Shown: positions 25,028 through 33,873, numbered from the stretch's first letter. The stretch: DNA of 64,000 bases from Candidatus Chryseobacterium colombiense (GCA_029203185.1 CP119310.1:2480001-2544000), one strand, 5' to 3'. Made by a program: numbers and translations. The notes: generated by a model not told the origin, from the letters alone.

Positions 25028-25536
25028 CAGCTTTTCATTAAACCTCTAAAAAATTGAATTCCGCCAAAAATGATGGCGCCATATGCAATCACGCCTCCCT
25101 TTCCATTGTTGAGAGAAATTAAAGTGATAATCAGTCCTCCGCCAAGCCACAAAGCTCCATATAAAACATCTTTACCTGCCTGCTTTTGCTCTATCTGCCC
25201 TAACTGATGGATTCTTTCACGTCTTAATTGATCCAGCAGAAGTTTTTCTTCATCACTTTTTTCTAAAACGTTAATTTTAGATTGATAGTACTCATCATAA
25301 TTGGAGACGCCTTTATCCTGAAAAAATCCCTGCTCTAATTCAGCAATTGATTTCCCGTTGTACTCGGCAAAATCCGTAAGAAGCCCCTGCATTTCATCAT
25401 TGAACGGGATATTTCTTTTTTTAAGCTCCGATACGGCAAGAATAACGGTTTCCTGATTATAGTTTCTCCAGTTGACCAACACTTCTGATAAGCCTGCGTT
25501 TTTAGTTTGAGAGATTTCAAGTAGAGTTTTATTCAT
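25027..25536 (-). CDS. Hypothetical membrane protein
   Basis: 169 residues. The first 120 are soluble and charged (LVNWRNYNQETVILAVSELK; SKINVLEKSDEEKLLLDQLR), then two hydrophobic helices close the protein (about residues 125-142 and 146-163). The family is not recognised. It is immediately upstream of waaA and 6 bases after the cupin gene, so it belongs to the same operon. Confidence 0.78.
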   Translation of the reverse strand: MNKTLLEISQTKNAGLSEVLVNWRNYNQETVILAVSELKKRNIPFNDEMQGLLTDFAEYNGKSIAELEQGFFQDKGVSNYDEYYQSKINVLEKSDEEKLLLDQLRRERIHQLGQIEQKQAGKDVLYGALWLGGGLIITLISLNNGKGGVIAYGAIIFGGIQFFRGLMKS

Positions 25537-25542
25537 TAGTTT

Positions 25543-25884
25543 TTAGTTAGTATCTATTCTATCGTTATTCGTAGAAGGGGTCGAAATTACTAAAAATTCC
25601 ACATCTTCCATCGATTCGTTAGAAATATAATGTTCTGACTTGGGCAAAACTGTTATGCTTTCGCCTTCTTTTACAGACCATTTCTCATCATTAATACAGA
25701 AAACAGCTTCTCCTTTCAAAATATAGAAAAGCTGTTCTGCCTGGTCATGAAAATGTTTTTTCTCAGCCGTTCCGGGAGGCATTACTTCCTGTTTTACGGA
25801 AAGATTCTGAGAGTCTTTTAAAATCCAGCTATCACAGTTGTTTCCCCAGATATAATGTTTGGAATTATTTTTAGATTGTATCAT
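25543..25884 (-). CDS. Cupin domain protein
   Basis: 113 residues, a single small cupin barrel: PGTAEKKHFHDQAEQLFYILKGEAVF is motif 1 (H-x-H...E), and VLPKSEHYISNESMEDVEFLVIS motif 2 (the expected His is in EHYISN). Mononuclear metal binding is plausible; substrate unknown. Its ATG overlaps the DUF1648 stop by 4 bases. Confidence 0.88.
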   Translation of the reverse strand: MIQSKNNSKHYIWGNNCDSWILKDSQNLSVKQEVMPPGTAEKKHFHDQAEQLFYILKGEAVFCINDEKWSVKEGESITVLPKSEHYISNESMEDVEFLVISTPSTNNDRIDTN

Positions 25885-26348
25885 TTGAAAATACCTACAA
25901 AAACAAATAAAATAATTAAACTTCCAATCACCGAAAAGATTGCTGAAGACAGCGGAATCCGCGGTTTTGCATTCTCGTCAAAAGAATATCGGAACATATA
26001 GTCCTGACTATTCAGAAAAAGCAATGCAATAAGTGTCAATAACCATCTGATGAAAATTTCCATGATCATAAATTGCGCATCTTCATTTTCTGCTGTGATT
26101 TTTACAGGAAAATTGGCAGATTCCGGAGATCTTACAATAAAAGCAAACAAAAAGTAGAGCCCAGTTAAAACAACCGGCATTAAAAACGAATATTTTTTGC
26201 TTCCAAAACCATCTGCCTTTCCATCAAAATCAAAATGGATAGGAATTGTCTGCGGTAAGGTTTTATAATGTTTTACAGTAAACCACCACAGAAAAACAAG
26301 CAATCCGAAATTGAAAACATCAAAGATTATGAAGAATGTATTTTCCAT
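25881..26348 (-). CDS. DUF1648 membrane protein
   Basis: 155 residues with about four hydrophobic helices. The conserved DUF1648 segment LPQTIPIHFDFDGKADGFGSKK lies at about residues 31-52, after the first helix. In other bacteria the domain occurs with SdpI-like immunity or regulatory membrane proteins; no such partner is present here. Located 18 bases after the NlpC/P60 gene. Confidence 0.85.
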   Translation of the reverse strand: MENTFFIIFDVFNFGLLVFLWWFTVKHYKTLPQTIPIHFDFDGKADGFGSKKYSFLMPVVLTGLYFLFAFIVRSPESANFPVKITAENEDAQFMIMEIFIRWLLTLIALLFLNSQDYMFRYSFDENAKPRIPLSSAIFSVIGSLIILFVFVGIFK

Positions 26349-26366
26349 TTCAGACTGGTTTTAAGA

Positions 26367-27083
26367 CTACAAAATACTTTTAATGACTCTTAATTTATGG
26401 GTATGTTTGTTGAGTTCTTTATTAAAAATACCTGTAGAGTCCAATGTATCTATCCTCACCTTTCCCGAAGCATGAATAATTTTTTGGGAATCGAGCATAA
26501 TACCCACATGAATAATTTTTCCTTCCGGATTTTCAAAAAAGGCCAAATCTCCAGGTTTGCTTTCCTCTACAAAGCTCAGTGCTTCTCCCACTTCAGCCTG
26601 TTGATAAGTATCTCTCGGAAGTTTTATATTGTGAACTTTATACACCAATTGGGTAAAACCCGAACAGTCTACCGCAAAAAAACTTTTACCGCCCCATAAA
26701 TAAGGGACATTAAGAAATTCTTTAGCCGTCAAAGCAATACTTTCCCGAACATCATGACTTCTACGCGATGCAACAACAGGAAATTCTACTTCCGATCCCA
26801 TGGATAAAAGAGTTTTACCATCGTTCATCAAAACAGAAGAAAAATCCTCCGTCACTACCGTTACTTTTCTTTTCGCAAAGTCTTCATCCGAGATTGGCCT
26901 GATCTGTTTTGTATCCATCCAGCCTTCGTATTCATCGTAATGCATCTTAATTTTGGTCCAGTTTTTATTTACTTCCAAAATATCTGCACTTTCTCCGAAA
27001 AGTATTTCCGTAACAATTTCTGCTTTATCTGAACCTTCGGCACGAACAGGCGCTACCGTAACAATACAAATTCCTTTATTCAT
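26367..27083 (-). CDS. NlpC/P60 (C40) peptidase with SH3 domains
   Basis: 238 residues. An N-terminal bacterial SH3 region (about 1-65, ending EGWMDTKQ), a second SH3-like segment, and a C-terminal NlpC/P60 domain with catalytic Cys140 (DCSGF), His192 (IIHVGI) and third residue His204 (IIHAS). Such enzymes cleave gamma-D-Glu to diamino acid bonds in peptidoglycan peptides. No signal peptide is visible, so it may act in the cytoplasm on recycled muropeptides. First gene of the operon leading to waaA. Confidence 0.92.
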   Translation of the reverse strand: MNKGICIVTVAPVRAEGSDKAEIVTEILFGESADILEVNKNWTKIKMHYDEYEGWMDTKQIRPISDEDFAKRKVTVVTEDFSSVLMNDGKTLLSMGSEVEFPVVASRRSHDVRESIALTAKEFLNVPYLWGGKSFFAVDCSGFTQLVYKVHNIKLPRDTYQQAEVGEALSFVEESKPGDLAFFENPEGKIIHVGIMLDSQKIIHASGKVRIDTLDSTGIFNKELNKHTHKLRVIKSIL

Positions 27084-27089
27084 TTATAT

Positions 27090-27175
27090 TTTGATTAAAA
27101 GATTCAAGAATTAAAAATTAAAAAATTAGCGCTCTCTAATTTTTCAATAATTTAATCTTTTAATAGTTTGATTAA
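27090..27175. repeat. AT-rich imperfect inverted repeat
   Basis: Arms GATTAAAAGATT... and ...AATCTTTTAAT surround a central CTAATTTTT / AAAAATTAG pairing around GCGCTC. It fills the whole gap between two minus-strand genes. It may be an extended terminator of the O-methyltransferase gene or one of the family-wide intergenic repeats. Confidence 0.4.
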
Positions 27176-27823
27176 TTATTTTCTGCGAAGCAAATTCACT
27201 CCGTCACGCAAAGGTAAAATAAGATTCTCAAAATCTTCATCATTTGCCACCAAATCATTAAGCTCTTTGATAACCTGAGTAGACTTCTGCTTAGGGCTTT
27301 CCTCTAAAACTTTTCCGTACCACAACACATTATCAAACATTACCACAGAGCCTGATTTTGTCTTAGGTTTTATCAAGCGGAAATATTCGGCATAGTTTTC
27401 TTTATCTGCATCAATAAAAACAAGATCAAAAACCTCATCTGTTTCTTTTAAAAACTCTTTCGCGTCCTGAAGTTTAAAATCTATCTGACCGGAATATTCA
27501 CTTTCTGTAAAATATTTCCTAGGCAGGTAAGCTAGATCTTCATTCACATCCAATGTTGTAATTTTTCCGTCTTTTGCTAAACCCGCGGTCAAACAAAGTG
27601 TGGCATAGCCTGTAAAAGTCCCGATTTCAAGAATGTTTTTCGGCTGCATCATTTGAGATATAATCGTCAACAGTCTTCCTTGCTGATACCCCGAAATCAT
27701 GTGAGGCTGTGTTGTTTTCTGAAAGGTTTCCCTTCTCAGCTTTCTCAGGATTTCAGGTTCAGAAGAAGCGTGTGTTTCCAAATATCTGTCCATCTCAGGA
27801 TTCGTCTCTTCGAAAAAACTCAT
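27176..27823 (-). CDS. SAM-dependent O-methyltransferase
   Basis: 215 residues of the caffeoyl-CoA/catechol O-methyltransferase-like family. Motif I is ILEIGTFTGYATLCLTAGL, followed by the acidic ribose-binding TTLDVNEDL, and the metal-site motif LVFIDADKENYAEYF with MFDNVLWYGKVLE. It transfers a methyl group from SAM to a small hydroxylated acceptor that cannot be named. No signal peptide. Monocistronic. Confidence 0.92.
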   Translation of the reverse strand: MSFFEETNPEMDRYLETHASSEPEILRKLRRETFQKTTQPHMISGYQQGRLLTIISQMMQPKNILEIGTFTGYATLCLTAGLAKDGKITTLDVNEDLAYLPRKYFTESEYSGQIDFKLQDAKEFLKETDEVFDLVFIDADKENYAEYFRLIKPKTKSGSVVMFDNVLWYGKVLEESPKQKSTQVIKELNDLVANDEDFENLILPLRDGVNLLRRK

Positions 27824-27942
27824 TTTATTTTTTTAATGATTCAAATTTAACTAAAAATAATTTAGCCTTTATCATAGAAACAGTAAAATACACGATATAA
27901 AATTCCGTAAAAACACGGATGTTTTTCAGCAGTACTAAACAA

Positions 27943-27950
27943 TACCTTTG
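27943..27950 (+). promoter_or_regulatory. -7 element for small ORF
   Basis: TACCTTTG matches TAnnTTTG, 28 nt upstream of the ATG at 27979. The -33 region has GTTTTTC. Confidence 0.45.
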
Positions 27951-27978
27951 CAGAGGAAGGTAAAAACACACAATCAAA

Positions 27979-28128
27979 ATGAATACCGGAGAAAATCAAA
28001 TTAGCAAGACTAAAGAATCAAAAACGCGCATTATCACAATGAATGCGTCAAAAAAAACTAAGCCCGAAATATCCAATTCATTTTTACAGCGAATTATTTC
28101 ATTATTGAAAAAAGAAGACGTAGTTTAA
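27979..28128 (+). CDS. Small basic protein, 49 residues
   Basis: ATG at 27979 opens 49 codons (MNTGENQISKTKESKTR... ending SLLKKEDVV). It is preceded by a good -7 box and followed within 8 bases by a perfect hairpin terminator, so it looks like a complete monocistronic unit. It is Lys/Ser/Asn-rich, with a short amphipathic C-terminal helix (SFLQRIISLLKKE). The family is not recognised; a small regulatory RNA at the same place is an alternative. Confidence 0.5.
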   Translation: MNTGENQISKTKESKTRIITMNASKKTKPEISNSFLQRIISLLKKEDVV

Positions 28129-28135
28129 GAAACAA

Positions 28136-28162
28136 AAAACTCCCGAAGATTTCGGGAGTTTT
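28136..28162. terminator. Bidirectional terminator
   Basis: Perfect 12-bp stem AAAACTCCCGAA/TTCGGGAGTTTT with loop GAT, between the small ORF and the convergent OmpA gene. Confidence 0.88.
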
Positions 28163-28181
28163 AATTTATATTATTACAAGT

Positions 28182-29015
28182 TTATTTCTTTGGAGCAATA
28201 TCCATAAGCTTCATAAATTCATCAAGCTTAGGCATAATGATAATTTCAGTTCTTCTGTTTTCCGCTCTTCCTGAAACGCTCATATTAGTCGCTTTAGGAT
28301 TATATTCAGAACGTCCTCCAGCTGTAATTCTTGCCGGATCAACACCAAACTGAGTCTGCAAAATTTTAGCCACTGCAGTCCCTCTCAAAGCAGAAAGATC
28401 CCAGTTATCTCTTGGTAAATTCGCAGAGCTTAATGGCGCATTATCTGTATTACCTTCAATCAATACTGAATATTTATCATAATCGTTGATCACTTTAGCC
28501 ACTTTACCTAGCACATCCTGAGCTGCAGGAAGAATATTGTAATCTCCTGTTTTATAAAGCATTTTATCTGAAAGAGAAATCATTACTACTCCTTTTAATA
28601 CTTTCACCTGAACATCGCTATCTGCTACATTATCCAATGATCTTTTTAATTTGTTTGATAATGCTAAATTTAAACTGTCATTTTTAGCATTATTAGAAAT
28701 TAACTGTTTGATATATGAGTTAGAAGAATTAATCTCTCCTACCAGTTTATCAATATTTGCAGAACTCTTACCCGTATTGGACAGACAAGCATCCAAAGAT
28801 GATTTCAATGCATCGTGCTGACTTTTCAGCAAATTATTTTCCCCTGATAAAGCAGAATTTTGAGATTTCAAATCCTGAATCTCACGTTGTCTTTCTCCAA
28901 TATTTTCAATACATTGTTTGTAATTGGAACTCAAAGCTTCATACTGCTTTTTACTAACGCAAGATGTCAATCCTAACACCATTGCAGAAACTGCTAAAAT
29001 TTTAAAAATCTTCAT
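28182..29015 (-). CDS. OmpA-family lipoprotein
   Basis: 277 residues. Lipobox LTSC (Cys19), then a coiled-coil stretch (about 25-130: QKR-type heptads such as IGERQREIQDLKSQNSALSGENNLLKSQHDALK), then a C-terminal OmpA/MotB peptidoglycan-binding domain (about 150-265) with LIEGNTDNAPL, NWDLSALRGTAVAKIL and GRAENRRTEIIIMP. It probably tethers the outer membrane to peptidoglycan. Monocistronic, with -7 element 29038-29045. Confidence 0.93.
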   Translation of the reverse strand: MKIFKILAVSAMVLGLTSCVSKKQYEALSSNYKQCIENIGERQREIQDLKSQNSALSGENNLLKSQHDALKSSLDACLSNTGKSSANIDKLVGEINSSNSYIKQLISNNAKNDSLNLALSNKLKRSLDNVADSDVQVKVLKGVVMISLSDKMLYKTGDYNILPAAQDVLGKVAKVINDYDKYSVLIEGNTDNAPLSSANLPRDNWDLSALRGTAVAKILQTQFGVDPARITAGGRSEYNPKATNMSVSGRAENRRTEIIIMPKLDEFMKLMDIAPKK

Positions 29016-29037
29016 AAATAATCATTTTTAGACAAGC

Positions 29038-29045
29038 CAAAGGTA
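29038..29045 (-). promoter_or_regulatory. -7 element for OmpA-like gene
   Basis: Minus-strand TACCTTTG, 22 nt upstream of the ATG at 29015. Confidence 0.5.
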
Positions 29046-29051
29046 GGAAAA

Positions 29052-29079
29052 TTGAATTGAATTATAAGGGTTATCTTTG
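29052..29079 (+). promoter_or_regulatory. Promoter of tilS-dsbD
   Basis: TTG (29052-29054), 17 nt, TATCTTTG (29072-29079), 26 nt upstream of the TTG start of tilS. Confidence 0.6.
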
Positions 29080-29105
29080 CCTAAAAGAAATTCCACACTT
29101 AAATT

Positions 29106-30431
29106 TTGAAAAAACCGGACTTAAAAAAAGAATTACAAAATCTTATTAATCTGCCTGAAAATCAGACCTATCTTCTGGCTGTGAGCGGAGGTGTCGATTC
29201 TATGGTTTTAGCACACCTGTTTAGCCAGTTGCGTGATTCGGGTTTTGAATTTCAGATTGCTCATATTAACTACCATCTGCGGGGTGAAGATTCTAATCTT
29301 GACCAAAAAGTAGTTTCCGAATTTTGTATAGAAAATAATATCCAATTTCATTTATATGACGTTTCAGAGAAGGATCAGAAGCCGCAAAACTCTATTCAGC
29401 TTTGGGCAAGAGAATTAAGATATACTTTTTTCAGGCAGATTCAGGAACAGCAAAAGCTGGATTTTCTGGTTACTGCCCATCATTTGAATGATCAGCTTGA
29501 AACATTTATCATCAATCTGTCCAAAGCGGCAGGAATTAACGGGCTGAGCGGAATCCCTTCGAATGAAAATAATATTCTGCGTCCTCTTTTACATCTCACA
29601 AAAGAAGAAATCTACAAATACGCAAAAGAAAATAATATCAAGTATCGCGAAGATCTTTCCAATACAAAAAGTGATTATTTAAGAAATAAAATCCGCCTGG
29701 AAATCACACCTAAATTATTAGAAACGAACGATCATTTTTTAGAGAACTTCAAAAAAAGCATTTCTTATTTAAATCAGGCAAAAGATTTCGTTCAGGAGCA
29801 GATCAGAGTAATAGAAAAAAGCCTGACAACATTTAACAATGATTATAAAATTATATCCAAAGACCAGCTCAATCTGCAAAATGATTTTGTAAGGTTTGAG
29901 ATTTTAAAAAAATATGGCTTTGATCCAGAAGAGATTCCTAAAATTTTCACCGCTGAAAACGGAAGTTCTTTTTTTTCAAAAAAATACCAATTAATCGTTA
30001 CCCGCGATGAGTTGATCCTAAAAACAAAAACAGAACACCAAAATACTGCGTTGAATGAAGAAATTCTCCTGATAGAAAAATTTGACTTTTCCCAAAACCA
30101 AATGATCATTAATCTCGAAGATATTATTGGAGAGATTGAAGAAATCAATAAGAACATCGAATGGGACTTTGATGCTGAGAAACTACACTTCCCATTGCGA
30201 TTACGGAGACAAAAAGACGGCGATGAGTTTTATCCTTCCGGATTTTTGGGGAAAAAGAAAGTTTCTAAGTTTTTTAGGGACGAAAAATTATCTATTTTAG
30301 CAAGGCAAAAAATCTGGCTTCTGACTGACAGCGAAAATTCTGTACTCGGAATTATTCCTTTCAGACAAGACAGAAGAAACTCTAAGGGAGAGAATACCAA
30401 TAAAATTCTCAAAATTTTTAATAAGAAGTAA
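29106..30431 (+). CDS. tilS: tRNA(Ile)-lysidine synthase, TTG start
   Basis: 441-residue ATP-dependent enzyme that modifies C34 of tRNA-Ile(CAU) with lysine. The PP-loop SGGVDS is at residues 27-32, with HINYHLRGEDSN and FLVTAHHLNDQLETFIINLSKAAGINGLSGI following; the C-terminal substrate-binding domain begins near residue 370 (LRLRRQKDGDEFYPSG). The start must be the TTG at 29106: an in-frame TAA sits at 29100-29102, and the next ATG would remove the PP-loop. It is followed after 1 base by dsbD. Confidence 0.95.
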   Translation: MKKPDLKKELQNLINLPENQTYLLAVSGGVDSMVLAHLFSQLRDSGFEFQIAHINYHLRGEDSNLDQKVVSEFCIENNIQFHLYDVSEKDQKPQNSIQLWARELRYTFFRQIQEQQKLDFLVTAHHLNDQLETFIINLSKAAGINGLSGIPSNENNILRPLLHLTKEEIYKYAKENNIKYREDLSNTKSDYLRNKIRLEITPKLLETNDHFLENFKKSISYLNQAKDFVQEQIRVIEKSLTTFNNDYKIISKDQLNLQNDFVRFEILKKYGFDPEEIPKIFTAENGSSFFSKKYQLIVTRDELILKTKTEHQNTALNEEILLIEKFDFSQNQMIINLEDIIGEIEEINKNIEWDFDAEKLHFPLRLRRQKDGDEFYPSGFLGKKKVSKFFRDEKLSILARQKIWLLTDSENSVLGIIPFRQDRRNSKGENTNKILKIFNKK

Positions 30432-30432
30432 A

Positions 30433-32502
30433 ATGAAATTTAGAAACTGGTTTTTATTAATTCTGTTATTTTTAGCAACAGGAATTAATGCACAAATCAA
30501 AAATCCTGTAAAATTTAAATTTACCATCAACGATTTAGGAAACAATCAATATGAAGCGGTTCTGAACGCTACGATGGAAAGCGGATGGCATATTTATTCC
30601 AAAGACATCCCGGAAGATACAGGAATTCCTACGGATTATAAAGTATCAGGAAAAAACATTGAACTGATCGGAAAATTTACTGAAGTTGGAAAAAAGCATG
30701 AAGAATTTTCGGAAGCTTTCGGAGGAACGATTGTTTTTTATTCCAATTCTGCGGGTTTCAAACAGAAATTTAAATTAAAAGACGGAACAAAACCAGGCGA
30801 TGTAGTTGCTGAGATTACGTATCAAACTTGTGACGACAGAGTTTGTCTTGCTCCGAATACTTTAGAATTCAACAAGCAGGTTACCCCAACAGGAGCAACT
30901 GAAGAAGCATCAGATAAAGAAAAGACAGAACTCGCAAAAGATTCTGTAAAAACGGTTGAAACAGTCGTTGAAAATCCTGCTAAAGGAGAAGTTACTATAA
31001 CGGAAGCATCAAAACTGGATCCTAAAAAGTTAAAAATCGAATCTATTGATTTTGAAAAACCTTTGACTGATTGCGGAACAGGTTCTACAAAAATCAAAGA
31101 AAATTATTGGACCTATTTATTCTTAGGTTTCATCGGTGGGTTAATTGCTTTATTGACTCCTTGTGTTTTCCCAATGATCCCTTTAACTGTTTCTTTCTTT
31201 ACAAAAGGCAACAAAAATAAAGCAAAAGGAAAAAGAGATGCGCTGATCTACGGATTCTTCATTCTTTTAATTTTCGTATTATTAAGTGTTCCTTTCCATA
31301 TCATTGATGGAATTGCAGGAAATATCTTCAACGAAATCTCTACAAGCGTCTGGCTGAATATTGCATTCTTTATCATATTTATTTTCTTCGCAGGAAGTTT
31401 CTTTGGATATTACGATATTACATTACCAAGCTCAATTGCCAACAAATCTTCAAAAGCGGAAGAAGCCGGAGGAATTATCGGAATCTTCTTTATGGCTTTA
31501 ACATTGGTTATTGTTTCTTTCTCTTGTACAGGTCCGATTTTAGGAAGCTTATTGGGAAGTGCAGTCACAGGTTCAGCAAACGTTCCTATGTTATTGACCT
31601 TTGCTTTAGCTGGTTTCGGTTTGGCTTGGGCAATTATTTTTGGACTATTAGCTTTATTTCCACAGGCATTACAAAGTCTTCCAAAATCAGGAGGCTGGAT
31701 GAACACCGTGAAAGTTGTTTTAGGTTTTGTAGAATTGGCTTTAGCTTTAAAATTCTTATCAAAAGCAGATCTAGTTTCTAAAACATTCTTATTAAAAAGA
31801 GAGCTTTTCATCGCCATCTGGATTATTGTTGCCCTTGGATTAGCATTATATCTATTTGGATTAATCAGATTCCCTCATGATGATAAAAAACCAAAAATTT
31901 CTATTACCAGAAAAATTCTGGGAGTTTTAGGATTTGGATTTGTAATCTATTTGATTCAGGGATTAATCCCTTCGGAACGTCCGAAACTTCAGTTATTAAG
32001 CGGAATTTTACCACCGTTGAACGTAAGCTATTTCCATGATGAAAAAGACGGAATTTTGGGAATGCATCCTCAACACGACTTCTTCAAAGCAGTAGAATTG
32101 GCAAAAAAAGAAGACAAACCTATCTTAATTGACTTTACCGGTTACGGCTGTGAAAACTGTAGAAAAATGGAGGAATTCGTTTGGAGTGAGGCAGATATTT
32201 TACCAATTCTACAAAACGATGTTGTTCTTGCCTCTCTTTATGTAGATGACAAAGAAGAGCTTCCGGAGGATCAGAAAACAAAAATTGACCTCGGAGACGG
32301 ACAGGTAAAAAAAGTTAAGACAATTGGTGACAGATGGAGCTTGTTCCAACAGGTGAACTTTAATAATAATTCTCAGCCACACTATGTTCTGGTAACTCCG
32401 GACGGAAAAGTAATCAATACTCCGGTTTCAGGATATATGCCAAAAGAAGATTTCAAAAAATTCTTAGAATGCGGAGTCAATTATTATAAAAAGAATAAAT
32501 AA
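30433..32502 (+). CDS. dsbD: Thiol:disulfide interchange protein DsbD
   Basis: 689 residues. Signal peptide MKFRNWFLLILLFLATGINAQ; an N-terminal DsbD alpha domain with the Cys pair in ITYQTCDDRVCLAPNT; a CcdA-like eight-helix membrane domain (about residues 225-510) with Cys in LLTPCVFPMIPL and SFSCTGPILG; and a C-terminal thioredoxin-like domain with CENC (Cys573, Cys576). All three redox pairs are present, so electrons can pass from cytoplasmic thioredoxin to the periplasm. The start is 1 base after the tilS stop, so the two are cotranscribed. Confidence 0.95.
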   Translation: MKFRNWFLLILLFLATGINAQIKNPVKFKFTINDLGNNQYEAVLNATMESGWHIYSKDIPEDTGIPTDYKVSGKNIELIGKFTEVGKKHEEFSEAFGGTIVFYSNSAGFKQKFKLKDGTKPGDVVAEITYQTCDDRVCLAPNTLEFNKQVTPTGATEEASDKEKTELAKDSVKTVETVVENPAKGEVTITEASKLDPKKLKIESIDFEKPLTDCGTGSTKIKENYWTYLFLGFIGGLIALLTPCVFPMIPLTVSFFTKGNKNKAKGKRDALIYGFFILLIFVLLSVPFHIIDGIAGNIFNEISTSVWLNIAFFIIFIFFAGSFFGYYDITLPSSIANKSSKAEEAGGIIGIFFMALTLVIVSFSCTGPILGSLLGSAVTGSANVPMLLTFALAGFGLAWAIIFGLLALFPQALQSLPKSGGWMNTVKVVLGFVELALALKFLSKADLVSKTFLLKRELFIAIWIIVALGLALYLFGLIRFPHDDKKPKISITRKILGVLGFGFVIYLIQGLIPSERPKLQLLSGILPPLNVSYFHDEKDGILGMHPQHDFFKAVELAKKEDKPILIDFTGYGCENCRKMEEFVWSEADILPILQNDVVLASLYVDDKEELPEDQKTKIDLGDGQVKKVKTIGDRWSLFQQVNFNNNSQPHYVLVTPDGKVINTPVSGYMPKEDFKKFLECGVNYYKKNK

Positions 32503-32522
32503 AAATCAAAAATATTATACAT

Positions 32523-32551
32523 AACTCATGTCTTTCGACATGAGTTTTTTT
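32523..32551 (+). terminator. Terminator of tilS-dsbD
   Basis: 10-bp perfect stem AACTCATGTC/GACATGAGTT, TTTC loop and a T tract, 20 nt after the dsbD stop. The rest of the gap to 32772 is AT-rich with no gene; a box near TAGACTTTG (32691-32699) is one base off the promoter consensus. Confidence 0.88.
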
Positions 32552-32772
32552 ATACTCTGACAGCAATAAGATTTACTATATCATTCTTAAAAATTCATAA
32601 AAACATACAGCATTAAAAAACAAAACAAACCTTTCGGTATCAAAATTCAATATTTTCAAAAATCTATCATAAAATTCACAAATTAGGTATAGACTTTGTA
32701 TAGTTTCAAACAGAAAGATAGGAAAGTGCTACTTTTTTATCAGCATCGTTTAACTATTAAAAAATATTAATT

Positions 32773-33291
32773 ATGGCTGAAGTTATTGCACAAGAAAAAC
32801 AAGGAGGCAGCAAGCAACGAAAAAAATTAATCCGCGTTGATATGACTCCCATGGTAGACTTAGGATTTTTATTAATCACATTTTTTATGTTTACCACCAA
32901 TTTCACAAAACCCAATGTGATGGATTTAGGAATGCCTGCAAAAAGTCCACACCCACCAAAAAAAGTAGTAGATGTAAAAAATCAGGTTACTTTTATTCTG
33001 GGAAAAAACAACAGAGTATTTTATCACCAACAATCTGCGGAAGATTTAAATAAAAATAACTTAAAGGAAACAAACTTCAGCGGAATTAACATTTCCAAAA
33101 TAATTTCCGAAGCCTACGACAAAGCTCCGAAAAAAGAAAATTTTACAATCATCATAGAACCAACAGATGATGCAAACTATAAAAATTTTGTAGACGTTCT
33201 TGACAATATTGCAATCTCCAACAAAGAACGCTATGGAATTACCGATATTAAACCTTGGGAAAAGAAAGTTTACGAAGAATTAACAAAATAA
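32773..33291 (+). CDS. Stand-alone ExbD-like protein
   Basis: 172 residues. The transmembrane segment DMTPMVDLGFLLITFFMFTT is identical to that of the operon copy at 13126-13698, and the C-terminal part is also alike (EPTDDANYKNFVDVLDNIAI). No ExbB or TonB gene is nearby, and it has a promoter-terminator unit of its own. It may be an alternative stator subunit that borrows ExbB from the main cluster. Confidence 0.92.
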   Translation: MAEVIAQEKQGGSKQRKKLIRVDMTPMVDLGFLLITFFMFTTNFTKPNVMDLGMPAKSPHPPKKVVDVKNQVTFILGKNNRVFYHQQSAEDLNKNNLKETNFSGINISKIISEAYDKAPKKENFTIIIEPTDDANYKNFVDVLDNIAISNKERYGITDIKPWEKKVYEELTK

Positions 33292-33298
33292 AATAAGA

Positions 33299-33326
33299 AG
33301 GGCATTTTTACAATGCTCTTTTTTTT
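33299..33326 (+). terminator. Terminator of solitary exbD
   Basis: AGGGCAT/ATGCTCT stem (one G-T pair) with T tract, 8 bases after the stop. Confidence 0.75.
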
Positions 33327-33329
33327 GTT

Positions 33330-33337
33330 TACATTTG
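33330..33337 (+). promoter_or_regulatory. -7 element for 33354-36321 gene run
   Basis: TACATTTG, 16 nt upstream of the lipoprotein ATG at 33354, directly after the exbD terminator. Confidence 0.45.
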
Positions 33338-33353
33338 AGTATAATTTTATTTA

Positions 33354-33863
33354 ATGAAAAACTTTTTAGCCGCAATCGCCATTTCAGTTTTACTTTTTTC
33401 ATGTTCTAAAAAAGAGACGACTCCCACTTCAGGCAAGACAGACAGCACAAAAATCATTGATTCCATTAATGCTGTACGAACAAAAATAAATGACAGCATC
33501 CGCAATAAAAATCAATTCAAAGATTTTAGCGGAAATCATAAATTCACTCATAATTTAATTAAAAATTCAGGATCCGTTACTTTCAAAAAAATTGATGGAG
33601 AGAGAGATCACTATACGATTTCAGGTTCTATAAAATCAGGAAAAAATTCCGTAGAAATAAAAGGTTTTATGGCTGTTATTTCTGACAGGCACATGAACTT
33701 CACCGGGGAAATCACTCAAAGTATTTCTGATAATGATAACGGAAAACCTTACACCAGAAAAGGTACTAAAACTTTTGCGTCTAAAGACGGCGGAAAAACA
33801 TACCGACTTCAGGATATGGTAAATGGTTCGGGATTTGTAGACTATATAGACATCCACTTTTAA
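33354..33863 (+). CDS. Hypothetical lipoprotein
   Basis: 169 residues. Lipobox LLFSC (Cys17) followed by SKKETTP, a Thr/Ser/Lys-rich linker, and a beta-rich domain (HKFTHNLIKNSGSVTFKKI; DHYTISGSIKSGKNSVEIKG; HMNFTGEITQSISD). No family is recognised. First of four closely spaced genes. Confidence 0.8.
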   Translation: MKNFLAAIAISVLLFSCSKKETTPTSGKTDSTKIIDSINAVRTKINDSIRNKNQFKDFSGNHKFTHNLIKNSGSVTFKKIDGERDHYTISGSIKSGKNSVEIKGFMAVISDRHMNFTGEITQSISDNDNGKPYTRKGTKTFASKDGGKTYRLQDMVNGSGFVDYIDIHF

Positions 33864-33873
33864 TTTCTTGCTT

